Origin: Solibacteraceae bacterium
GTDB taxonomy: Bacteria > Acidobacteriota > Terriglobia > Bryobacterales > Bryobacteraceae
Direction of reading: 5' to 3'
Assembly: GCA_021324015.1 (NCBI GenBank)
Contig: JAJPJX010000159.1
Location: 186,001-250,000, forward strand
Length of the DNA stretch: 64,000 bases
Shown here: positions 34,627-41,767 of the stretch, piece by piece
Layout of the letters: every line of letters starts with the position of its first letter
Numbering within the stretch: the first letter of the stretch is position 1
Notes under the pieces: generated by a model
Told to the model about the DNA's origin: nothing
Database searches by the model: none
What the model saw: only the letters and a program-made list of their open reading frames with translations
Position numbers and translations under genes: made by a program

Positions 34627-35667
34627 TTGTTTGAATTAGCCAGAACTGTGCGCCGCTTCGGCCTTCCCTACATGCTGCGCCTGCAAAAGACCTATCGTGC
34701 CGGCTGGGACGAGATGATCCGCGGGCACCTCGAGACCTCCACCATGCACGCGCTGCTAAATGTCGGCCTCATCGACGAGATGCAGAAGCAGCCCCGCGTG
34801 GATATCGGAGAGTTCGCCGCCCGCGCCAACCTCGAGATCAAAGTGCTCCAGCCGCTGTGCGAGGCTTTTTATTCCCTCGGGCTGTTCGAGCGGGACGGCG
34901 CCGCCTATTCGCTGTCTGAGAAAGGCCGGAATGTCGCCGAGGTCCTGCGCGGCTGGCTGGACGTCTGTTACGGATACAGCGAGGTCTTTCATTCCCTGGA
35001 GCCCCTTTTGCGCAAGCAGATGGTCTACGGGCGCGACCTGTACCGCCGCCCCGATTATGTGGCCCGCGGAAGCGGCGAGATGGAGCAGCAGTTGTTCTTC
35101 CCCATGGTCAATGACATCCTCTCCGCCAGGGGTTTCCGCTGCGTCCTCGATCTCGGCTGCGGCGACGGCACCTTCCTGCGCCATCTCTGCGCGCAAAATC
35201 CGGACATCCGCTGTTTTGGCATCGACCTGGCTCCCGCGGCCGTCGAAGAAGGCAACCGCGCTCTCCGCGAGGCGGGCCTCCAGAACCGCATCAGCCTGCG
35301 CGCCCTGGATATCTCCAAAATCGACCAGGTGTCGAGCGACCTGCAGGAGATTGAAGCGGCCACCGTGTTCTTCGTCCTGCACGAACTCCTCTATTTCGGC
35401 GAGGACGTGCTGCTGGATTTCCTGAAGAGTTTCCGCCGCCTCTTCCCCGGCCGTCCCCTCATCGCGTTCGAGGCCGTCCGCCCGCCCGCCGAGGAGCTGC
35501 GCCGCAATCCCGGCATTGCCATTTACTACTTCCTTTATCACGACCTCACACAGCAGAAGCCCGTGGATGCGGCGACCTGGACGCAGTTGTTCCGCGCCGC
35601 CGGCTTCGCCTCCATCGAGGAGCGCCACCTGGATTTCGCCCGGGCCGCCATTTACATCCTGAATTAG
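34627..35667 (+). CDS. Class I SAM-dependent methyltransferase with winged-helix N-terminus
   Basis: A 346-residue methyltransferase. The N-terminal 110 residues look like the dimerisation/winged-helix domain of natural-product O-methyltransferases (TMHALLNVGLIDEM). The SAM-binding motif I is VLDLGCGDGTFLRHL near 170-185, followed by FGIDLAP. The TTG at 34627 is chosen because GGAGG at 34614-34618 is 8 bases upstream and no nearer ATG exists. It ends 1 base before the glycosyltransferase, so the two form an operon. A small-molecule substrate is likely but unknown. Confidence 0.8.
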   Translation: MFELARTVRRFGLPYMLRLQKTYRAGWDEMIRGHLETSTMHALLNVGLIDEMQKQPRVDIGEFAARANLEIKVLQPLCEAFYSLGLFERDGAAYSLSEKGRNVAEVLRGWLDVCYGYSEVFHSLEPLLRKQMVYGRDLYRRPDYVARGSGEMEQQLFFPMVNDILSARGFRCVLDLGCGDGTFLRHLCAQNPDIRCFGIDLAPAAVEEGNRALREAGLQNRISLRALDISKIDQVSSDLQEIEAATVFFVLHELLYFGEDVLLDFLKSFRRLFPGRPLIAFEAVRPPAEELRRNPGIAIYYFLYHDLTQQKPVDAATWTQLFRAAGFASIEERHLDFARAAIYILN

Positions 35668-35668
35668 C

Positions 35669-36952
35669 ATGGCCCGGCTGCTCTTCACGGTCTGGCCCTA
35701 TCCGACCCACCTGCATCCCTTCCTGGCGCTGGCCCTGGAGGCGCGTGCACGCGGCCATGAGGTGGCTTTCTATACGGGCGGCGAGGGCTTATCTCTGATG
35801 GCCGGGGAGGGATTCCGCTGCCTCCCTTTTCAAGACGTGGATTGGGATACCGTGGCGCGCACCATCGACCACTTGATCGCCCGGCGCCGCCGCCTCTTCC
35901 GCATCCGCCGCCTGTGGGCCAGTTTCCTGGTGGAAACCGTTCCCGCCCAGGTTCGGGACCTGGAAGCCGCTCTGGCGGAGTGGCCGGCCGACGCCTTGAT
36001 CTGCGACATCGTCATGTGGGCTCCCATGCTCGTCCTCCACGAACGGCGCGGCATCCCCGTGGTTCCCTTCTCTCACGTGGCCAGTTGCATTCTGCCTGGC
36101 TCGGCTGGCCCCATTCCCGGCATTGCCTTGCCCCGCGCCCGCCATGCGCTGCGCGACCTGGCGGCCGCGATCGCCGCGCGCGCCGCTGCGCTGGTCACGG
36201 CGCGCTCCCTCCGGAAAGCCAACGCCCTGCGCCGCCGGTTCGGCCTGCCGGCCCTGAACGTCAGCGTGACGGCGTTCACCGGTACGCTGCCCCTTTACTT
36301 GGTTCCCGGCGCGCCGGAACTGGATCACGGCCGCCCGGATCTCCCGCCGTCGGTGCGCTACGTGGGACCTTGCCTGTGGGATGGGCCCCCGGACCAGCCG
36401 CCGCCCGCCTGGGTCGGGGAGATCCCCGCCGGCCGTCCCTGCGTGCTCGTCGATGAGGGCGCCTTGTATACCCGTGAGCCGCGCCTGCTGCGGATGGCTG
36501 CCCGCGCCCTCGCGGATCTCCCCCTCTCGGTGGTTCTGTTGGCCGGACGGGGCCGCGATCCCTCGGCGCTGGATCTGGGCCCCTTGGCCTCCAACGTCAC
36601 GCTGCGTCCGCATGCGCCCCTGAGCGGCCTGCTCCCGCGGGCGCAGGCTCTGATCGCCAACGGCAATACCGAGCCCGTGCTGGCGGCTCTCCAAGCCGGC
36701 CTTCCCCTGGTCGTGCTGCCATCCATCTGGGATCAGGCCGAGCTGGCCTGGCGCGTTCAGGAGTCCGGTGTGGGTCTCCGCCTGGCCTCCTGGACCTGCA
36801 CCCCGCCGCGTATGCGCCAAGCCGTCCAGCGGGTGCTCGAAGAGCCGGCCTTTCGCGAACGGGCCGCCGCCATGCGCGCTGCCCTGGCGCGCCAGGGAGG
36901 CCCCGCCCGTGCCGTCCGCCTGATCGAAGATCTCCTGCGCGCGCGGCCTTAA
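35669..36952 (+). CDS. GT1/MGT-family glycosyltransferase
   Basis: A 427-residue UDP-sugar (or NDP-sugar) glycosyltransferase-like protein of the GT-B fold. The N-terminal half begins ARLLFTVWPYPTHLHPFLALALEARARGHEVAFYTGG, with the His of the acceptor side near residue 14. The C-terminal donor domain has GNTEPVLAALQAGLPLVVLPSIWDQAELA, a good match to the GT1 signature except that the usual His-Gly-Gly start is replaced by Ala-Asn-Gly. This may alter donor choice. It starts 1 base after the methyltransferase stop, so both probably tailor the same small molecule or lipid. Confidence 0.82.
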   Translation: MARLLFTVWPYPTHLHPFLALALEARARGHEVAFYTGGEGLSLMAGEGFRCLPFQDVDWDTVARTIDHLIARRRRLFRIRRLWASFLVETVPAQVRDLEAALAEWPADALICDIVMWAPMLVLHERRGIPVVPFSHVASCILPGSAGPIPGIALPRARHALRDLAAAIAARAAALVTARSLRKANALRRRFGLPALNVSVTAFTGTLPLYLVPGAPELDHGRPDLPPSVRYVGPCLWDGPPDQPPPAWVGEIPAGRPCVLVDEGALYTREPRLLRMAARALADLPLSVVLLAGRGRDPSALDLGPLASNVTLRPHAPLSGLLPRAQALIANGNTEPVLAALQAGLPLVVLPSIWDQAELAWRVQESGVGLRLASWTCTPPRMRQAVQRVLEEPAFRERAAAMRAALARQGGPARAVRLIEDLLRARP

Positions 36953-37585
36953 TTAACGCGCTTCCAGCTTCGAGGTCCCGAAGACGCCGCCCAGGTATTG
37001 CTTGTCGCCGTAGTTGGTCTTGATGAAGAAGCCGGCCAGCCGGAACATCTCGAAGTCGTCGTCGTACTCCCACAAACCGGCGTTGGGGTCCAGAAAGTAG
37101 CTCTTGCCCCCGCTCGAGTCCGCCCGGAATCCGAAGGCGTGCTCCCGCGAGCTGTCTGCCGAACAGATCACCATCAAGTGATACCCCTCCGCCAGCATGA
37201 GCAGCTCCTGCGCCACGCTGGAAATATCCCCTCCGGGGGCATAGCCTTGGTCCACTTCCTGAAGACCGAAGGCGTATAGGTAATCCGCCTTGATCTCGTC
37301 CAGGACCTCTTGCGCCAGGCCGTGTTCCCGGGCGTAGCGCATCCGGAATTTGAGGGAATGATGCAGCATGGCAATCCGGTTCAGACTGCCGCCTGTGATG
37401 TCGTGTTCGGTCAACGCGATGCTTTTCCCGGAGGCCTCGTAGCGCAGCGCCTCCTTCACCCAGGTCAGCACCATGGCCAGGCAGACGCCGCCCATGTGTT
37501 GCGAAGAGATCTGCGTCATTCCGGGGACGTATCGGACGCCATACCCTACCTTGTTCGACGTAGTGAACAGTTTCCGGCAGGCCAT
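36953..37585 (-). CDS. YopT-like (C58) cysteine protease candidate
   Basis: A 210-residue protein of no assigned family with a clear Cys/His/Asp pattern: Cys35 in HMGGVCLAMVLTWV, His149 in SREHAFGFR and Asp166 in YFLDPNAGLWEY. The spacing and the surrounding residues (G-V-C...W, a His followed by a beta strand, then F-L-D-P-N-x-G) match the YopT/AvrPphB C58 papain-like families. No signal peptide or TM segment is seen, so it may act in the cytoplasm or be exported by another route. A TATAAT on the minus strand (37593-37598) is so close to the ATG that a leaderless mRNA is possible. It converges on the glycosyltransferase and has no toxin-like neighbour. Confidence 0.6.
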   Translation of the reverse strand: MACRKLFTTSNKVGYGVRYVPGMTQISSQHMGGVCLAMVLTWVKEALRYEASGKSIALTEHDITGGSLNRIAMLHHSLKFRMRYAREHGLAQEVLDEIKADYLYAFGLQEVDQGYAPGGDISSVAQELLMLAEGYHLMVICSADSSREHAFGFRADSSGGKSYFLDPNAGLWEYDDDFEMFRLAGFFIKTNYGDKQYLGGVFGTSKLEAR

Positions 37586-37625
37586 GCCTGTGATTATACG
37601 CGCGCGAGCCGTCTAAGCTGGAAAC

Positions 37626-38258
37626 ATGAGCCTCTTCCGCTTCCCTCTCCTCGCCGCTCTCCTGGCGGCCGCGGCCGGCGTGCTCGCGGCCCAGTCTGCG
37701 GATATCCTCCCGGAAGAATCCCTGCGCGGCTGGACGCGCATCCCCATCCCTCCCGTGGACGGCCTGAAGCCGGAACTACAGTGGCGCGTGGACTCCGCCC
37801 ACCGGGAACTGCTCTGCTCCGGCCGCGGGCAGCACGAATGGCTGCGCTACGATAAGCTGCTCGGCGATTTCGTCCTGGACGTGGATTGGCGCTTCACGCC
37901 CAAAGGGAATGTAAAGTACAACAGCGGTATCGGCGTGCGGTTGTCTCAGTACGGAGAGCTGTGGGCCCAGGCGCAAACCGGGCTCTCCGGCGGCTACCTG
38001 TTCGGCGACAACCTGGTTGATGGCGCCATCCAGCGCTTCAACCTCAGCAAACAGATGAAGGAGAACCGCGTCAAGCCGGCCGGCGAATGGAACCACTACC
38101 AGGTCCGCGCCGAGGGCGACCGCATCACGCTCTCGGTGAACGCCGCCGTGGTCAGCGAAGTCTCCGGCTACGCGCTGCGGCGCGGCTACCTCGGCCTGGA
38201 GGCTGAAGGCCACGAAATCACCTTCCGCAATCTCCGCCTCCAGATCATCGCGCCGTGA
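37626..38258 (+). CDS. Secreted DUF1080 (3-keto-disaccharide hydrolase-like) protein
   Basis: A 210-residue protein with a signal peptide (about 1-22, ending VLAAQ) and a concanavalin-like DUF1080 domain: FVLDVDWRFTPKGNVKYNSGIGVRL, GEWNHYQVRAEGDRITLSVN and GYLGLEAEGHEITFRNLRLQ. DUF1080 proteins are common in Acidobacteria and Planctomycetes and are linked with breakdown of oxidised disaccharides. It is the only gene of its direction between two minus-strand genes. Confidence 0.88.
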   Translation: MSLFRFPLLAALLAAAAGVLAAQSADILPEESLRGWTRIPIPPVDGLKPELQWRVDSAHRELLCSGRGQHEWLRYDKLLGDFVLDVDWRFTPKGNVKYNSGIGVRLSQYGELWAQAQTGLSGGYLFGDNLVDGAIQRFNLSKQMKENRVKPAGEWNHYQVRAEGDRITLSVNAAVVSEVSGYALRRGYLGLEAEGHEITFRNLRLQIIAP

Positions 38259-38339
38259 ACCAAGCCACACCCATAAACAGCTTGGCAACAGAGCACTGAG
38301 CCTACCGAGTCGCGACCGGGAGGGAGCGGTGTCCCCGCC

Positions 38340-38786
38340 CTAATGGCTCGCCGCCGCGAGCGGCGCCCGTTTGTAATGTTCCACTTCCGGCTTGCCGTTC
38401 GGCACAATGGGGATGACTTCGACTTCCAGCGTGTCGTCCGTCCCCACACCGAAACGGCGCTTCACCACGTCCGATCCCCGGGTCTCGATCTCTACCAGCT
38501 TCGAGCCGTTGAACCACATCGACACCTTGGCCTGTTTGCCGGCGTCCTTCAGCTTGCACTCCCGCCCCATGGTGTTGCACTCGTACTCGCTGACCTTCTG
38601 GCCGGCTTCGGAGTGCGTGATGTGAAAAGCGTCCCCTTTGGCTTCCAGAACCCAGACGGAGTTGGTCCCCTTGCCGCTTCCATCCTCGCGTTGCCAGGTG
38701 CCCGGCAGCTTTGCCCGATCGGCTGGAGTGTCCGCGAACATTGCCACGCTGCACAAGGCCATCAGTATGGAAAGACCCAAACGCAT
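38340..38786 (-). CDS. Secreted lipocalin-like protein of unknown function
   Basis: A 148-residue protein starting at ATG 38786 (MRLGLSILMALCSVAMFA), with GGGAGGGGAAGG upstream on the minus strand as a strong ribosome-binding site, which favours this start over 38837. The signal peptide ends near residue 18. The mature part (LPGTWQREDGSGKGTNSVW... VEHYKRAPLA) looks like a small beta-barrel with charge-rich loops and resembles lipocalin-like (DUF) domains, but I do not recognise the family with confidence. Confidence 0.6.
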   Translation of the reverse strand: MRLGLSILMALCSVAMFADTPADRAKLPGTWQREDGSGKGTNSVWVLEAKGDAFHITHSEAGQKVSEYECNTMGRECKLKDAGKQAKVSMWFNGSKLVEIETRGSDVVKRRFGVGTDDTLEVEVIPIVPNGKPEVEHYKRAPLAAASH

Positions 38787-38923
38787 CGCCTTCCCCTCCC
38801 GGTCTTTATCAAACCTCCCCGGGATGCGTCCGTCCATCCCGTAAACACACTAGATGCGCCTCTCTGGCGGCAGTAGCCGCGGCGCGCTCGGCCCGCCCGT
38901 GCCGGGTGTGATAACGTGACAGC

Positions 38924-39886
38924 ATGTTTGCATCTGCACTCAGAGAGCGGTTCCGTGGTGTGTTCGGCTTCCCCGTCACCCCGTTCCGCAAAGATCTCAC
39001 CCTGGACCTGGACGCCCTGGCGCGCAACGTGGACGAAATGTCCTGTCATCCCTTCTGCGCCCTCGTGGCCGCCGGCGGCACCGGCGAGATGTACTCCCTG
39101 ACCGCCAACGAAATCGTGGAAGTGGTGCGCATCACCGTCGACGCTGCCGCCGGGCGCATGCCGGTGGTGGCCGGCACGGGTTTCAACGCCGCCCTGGGCG
39201 CGGAGATCGCCCGTCGCGCCGAGGACGCCGGCGCTGAGTGCCTTCTGGTTCTGCCGCCCTACTACACCCACGCCCCCGAAGTCGGCCTGTTCGACTACTA
39301 CGCCGCCATTGGCAACGCCAGCGGTCTCCCCTTGATGCTCTATAGCCGCGACTGGGCCGTCTTCCATCCTCACCAGGTGGCCCGCCTCGCCGACCACGTG
39401 CCCACCCTGGCTTTCTGGAAGGACGGCCAGGGCGACGCCCGCAAATACCAGCGCATCATGCACACCTGCGGCGACCGCCTGGCCTGGCTCGGCGGCCTCG
39501 GGGATGACTGTGTGCCCGCTTACTTCGCCATCGGCGTGCAGGCCTTCACCTCCAGCATCTCCAACATCGCGCCGCGCCTCTCCCTGGCCCTGGCCGAGGC
39601 CGGCTTGCGCCGCGACTTCATCCGCCTGGATGCGCTCATGCGCAAGTACGTGCATCCGCTCTATGCCCTGCGCGAGCGCTCCAAAGGCTACGAGGTCTCC
39701 GTCATGAAAGCGGCCATGGAAATCCTCGGCATTCCCGCGGGCCCCGTGCGCCCGCCGCTCCACAACTGCACCGCGCGCGATATCGAGGACATCCGCAAGC
39801 TCATGGAGGTCTATCAGGATGTAGTGGGTATGAGGGAATCCGGCATTCGGGCGGAACGCTCCACGGTGGGAGCGGGCGGGGTTTAA
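38924..39886 (+). CDS. 5-dehydro-4-deoxyglucarate dehydratase-like (DHDPS family) enzyme
   Basis: A 320-residue DapA-superfamily lyase. The best fit is the enzyme that turns 5-dehydro-4-deoxyglucarate into 2,5-dioxopentanoate. The Schiff-base Lys166 is in AFWKDGQGD and the conserved Tyr140 in LMLYSRDWA. GGTGEMYSLT is the phosphate/carboxylate loop. Members of this subgroup keep the pattern of 'KDG' dehydratase rather than DapA. Together with the glucarate dehydratase-like gene at 22.3 kb it would make two consecutive glucarate steps, although the genes are 15 kb apart. Confidence 0.75.
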   Translation: MFASALRERFRGVFGFPVTPFRKDLTLDLDALARNVDEMSCHPFCALVAAGGTGEMYSLTANEIVEVVRITVDAAAGRMPVVAGTGFNAALGAEIARRAEDAGAECLLVLPPYYTHAPEVGLFDYYAAIGNASGLPLMLYSRDWAVFHPHQVARLADHVPTLAFWKDGQGDARKYQRIMHTCGDRLAWLGGLGDDCVPAYFAIGVQAFTSSISNIAPRLSLALAEAGLRRDFIRLDALMRKYVHPLYALRERSKGYEVSVMKAAMEILGIPAGPVRPPLHNCTARDIEDIRKLMEVYQDVVGMRESGIRAERSTVGAGGV

Positions 39887-40037
39887 TAGGTAGGATGTTC
39901 CGGGGTCAATTCAGGAAACAACTTGCGGACCGGATTCCCTCTTACGCCCCTACCATACAATCCAGATATCCGGTCCTGAACCTCTGGTCTCCCTTAAGTC
40001 GCTGAGAAATAAGCAAAATAAAAATTTCAAAAATGCG
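39887..40037. other. Intergenic region downstream of the aldolase
   Basis: About 150 bases between convergent genes. It contains two A-rich stretches (near 40009-40035) but no hairpin I would call a terminator and no gene of its own. Confidence 0.3.
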
Positions 40038-40805
40038 TCACTTCATGAACCCGCTCATTCCGCTGAGCCGTGAGCTCACTTCGTCGTTGGCTGCGTCGTC
40101 GAGCGCCAGCAGGCGTCGCGCCTCGGGCGAGAGCCGCCGCTGCACCTCCTCCCGCACGAGCGCCTTTTGGTACTGCTGCTGCGGCTTGTCCCACCGCGTG
40201 TAGTACACGTGCATCGCGCGCCGCGGGCGCCCGGTGCGGTTGGCGCTCGCCCCGTGCCACATGTGCGCGTTCATCACCACCACCGTCCCCGCCTTGCCGG
40301 TCACCAGTTGTTCGCCCGGCTGCGGATCGTAACAGTCGGGCGGAGGCAGCCGCCGCCAGCGGTGCGAGCCCGGAATCATGCGCGTGGCGCCATTTTCCTC
40401 CGTGAAATCGTCCAGCATCCACACCGAGTTGCACACCCAGTAGCCGCGCTCGTCCGCCAGCGCCCCGCTGTCGGCGTGCAGCGGCTGCGCGCAGTCCCCA
40501 TGAGGATTCGCCGCGCGCACGTTCAGACTGCTCAGCTTGAATTCCTTCCCCAGCACGTGCGCCATCGCCTCCAGTACCCGCGGCGTCAGGATTACGCGCT
40601 CGAACACCTCGCCTTTGTCCACCAGGTTCGCCAGGCGCCGCGCGCCGGGCTCCTGCTTGAACTCCGCGCCGGCTTTCTCGCCTTCTTTCGCGAACAACTC
40701 CTCGACCCGCGCGCGCACCTCCGCCAGCAGCGCCGGCCCCATCAGATCCGGCAGCACCAGGTAACCCTGCTCATCGAGTTGCCGCTTCTCGGAATCGCTC
40801 AACAT
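40038..40805 (-). CDS. Phytanoyl-CoA dioxygenase (PhyH)-family protein
   Basis: A 255-residue Fe(II)/2-oxoglutarate oxygenase-like protein. The iron ligands are His110 and Asp112 in LHADSGAL and a distal His, probably His184 in HMWHGASANR; the Arg further on (NRTGRPRR) would bind 2-oxoglutarate. The family includes hydroxylases of fatty acids, ectoine and natural products; the substrate is unknown. Its start overlaps the alkyltransferase by 35 bases, so the two are co-transcribed in the order ogt-PhyH. Confidence 0.82.
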   Translation of the reverse strand: MLSDSEKRQLDEQGYLVLPDLMGPALLAEVRARVEELFAKEGEKAGAEFKQEPGARRLANLVDKGEVFERVILTPRVLEAMAHVLGKEFKLSSLNVRAANPHGDCAQPLHADSGALADERGYWVCNSVWMLDDFTEENGATRMIPGSHRWRRLPPPDCYDPQPGEQLVTGKAGTVVVMNAHMWHGASANRTGRPRRAMHVYYTRWDKPQQQYQKALVREEVQRRLSPEARRLLALDDAANDEVSSRLSGMSGFMK

Positions 40806-41268
40806 GCTCCGCCTCCAGATCCAGCAGCCGCCGCTTGAGCGCCAGCCCGCCGCCGTAGCCCACCAGCTTCCCGCCCGCCCCGATCACCCGGTGGCAGGGC
40901 ACCACGATCGGCGCCGGGTTGCGCCCGTTGGCCGCCCCCACGGCGCGCACCGCCCGGGGCGCCCCGATGGCCGCCGCCACTTCCGCGTAGCTGCGTGTCT
41001 CTCCATACGGTATCTCCACCAGCTCCGCCCACACCCGCCGCTGAAAGGGCGTCCCCTCCATCTCCAGCGGCAGGTTGAACACCGCCAGCCGCCCGTCAAA
41101 ATAGGCCTGCAACTGCCGCGCGGCCTCCCGCAGCAGCCAGTTGGCGTCGTTGCGCGGGTAGGCGGGCGCTGCTCCCGGATCCAGGTCTACGTACTGAATG
41201 CCCGCCCCGCCGGCGGTGATCCGCACCCGCAGCCCGGCCGCCGGCTCGATTTCCGTCCACTCCCGCAT
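40771..41268 (-). CDS. ogt: Methylated-DNA-protein-cysteine methyltransferase
   Basis: A 165-residue suicide DNA-repair enzyme that transfers alkyl groups from O6-alkylguanine to its own cysteine. The acceptor Cys125 is in VVPCHRVIG, followed by GGKLVGYGGG. Upstream FQRRVWAELVEIPYGETRSYAEVA is the DNA-binding helix region. No transcription-factor-like N-domain (Ada) is present, so this is the single-domain Ogt type. It overlaps the PhyH gene and heads a minus-strand pair, divergent from the non-coding region at 41.3 kb. Confidence 0.95.
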   Translation of the reverse strand: MREWTEIEPAAGLRVRITAGGAGIQYVDLDPGAAPAYPRNDANWLLREAARQLQAYFDGRLAVFNLPLEMEGTPFQRRVWAELVEIPYGETRSYAEVAAAIGAPRAVRAVGAANGRNPAPIVVPCHRVIGAGGKLVGYGGGLALKRRLLDLEAEHVERFREAATR

Positions 41269-41299
41269 GCCAGCAGTTTCGCAAATCCGGTGACCGATT

Positions 41300-41645
41300 T
41301 TTCAAAACTTTATTTGGCTTTTTCTCAGTCAATTACAGAAGCTCCCGGACGGCCGCCCCGGGCCCCCGCGCTACTGTGTGGATGAAAGAGTTGCTCGCTC
41401 GCCGAGAGGCAACCGGCGGTAATGGGTCAGGCGCCCAACCTAGGGGGCTCGAAAGTCCTGGTCAAACCCATTCAACGTCCCAGGCGTTGCTGCCGTCTCC
41501 TGGAGCCTTGAACAAGCTCGCAGGAGAAGGGATCGATCCCTCCCGCAGGCAAAAACAGCAGGAAGTTAGCAGGTTCTTTGGTTCTTTCCCATCCGAGGCC
41601 GGCTCCACGCCCGGCCTCGCCGGATCCCCGGCATTTGCTTTTTTC
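41300..41645 (+). ncRNA. Candidate structured non-coding RNA upstream of ispH
   Basis: This gene-free stretch contains several strong stems. A hairpin GTTGC/GCAAC with an inner TCG/CGA lies at 41390-41413. AATGGGT (41421-41427) pairs with ACCCATT (41466-41472). An 11-bp hairpin TCTCCTG-GAGC / GCTC-g-CAGGAGA lies at 41496-41527. GGGATCGATCCC follows at 41529-41540. A possible closing stem runs from 41385-41395 to 41568-41579. A rho-independent terminator ends it at 41644, and no plus-strand gene lies between 39886 and it, so a separate plus-strand transcript is the simplest reading. I do not recognise tmRNA, RNase P, SRP or 6S signatures, and the 5' end is unknown. Confidence 0.5.
41595..41644 (+). 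terminator. Rho-independent terminator in the ogt-ispH gap
   Basis: GAGGCCGG (41595-41602) pairs perfectly with CCGGCCTC (41611-41618), and a second stem GCCGG/CCGGC (41619-41632) follows, then ATTTGC and six T (41639-41644). No protein gene lies upstream on the plus strand since 39886, so the terminator most likely belongs to the non-coding transcript. Confidence 0.65.
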
Positions 41646-41726
41646 CACCCTGGTACAGTCGTAGTGTCCCTGTGCCGCCCATTCACAGGTGTGTCCCACC
41701 TTCTCAGTGCCATTTTCCCCCCAACC

Positions 41727-41735
41727 TGTTATAAT
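41727..41735 (+). promoter_or_regulatory. Extended -10 promoter of the hopanoid operon
   Basis: TGTTATAAT (41727-41735) is a TATAAT box with the extended TGn motif. No good -35 is needed or seen. It is 33 bases before the ispH start and lies downstream of the terminator, so the operon is transcribed separately from the non-coding region. Confidence 0.6.
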
Positions 41736-41767
41736 TTGAGGGTCTTAGCCATTCAAACCGCCCGTAT

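Noticed and set aside
41529-41540. GGGATCGATCCC resembling a tRNA T-arm
   Set aside because: No acceptor stem, anticodon arm or CCA end could be fitted around it, so no tRNA was called.
41462-41713. An 83-residue minus-strand frame in the non-coding region
   Set aside because: It has no ribosome-binding site and overlaps the stems and terminator; the structure explains the region better.
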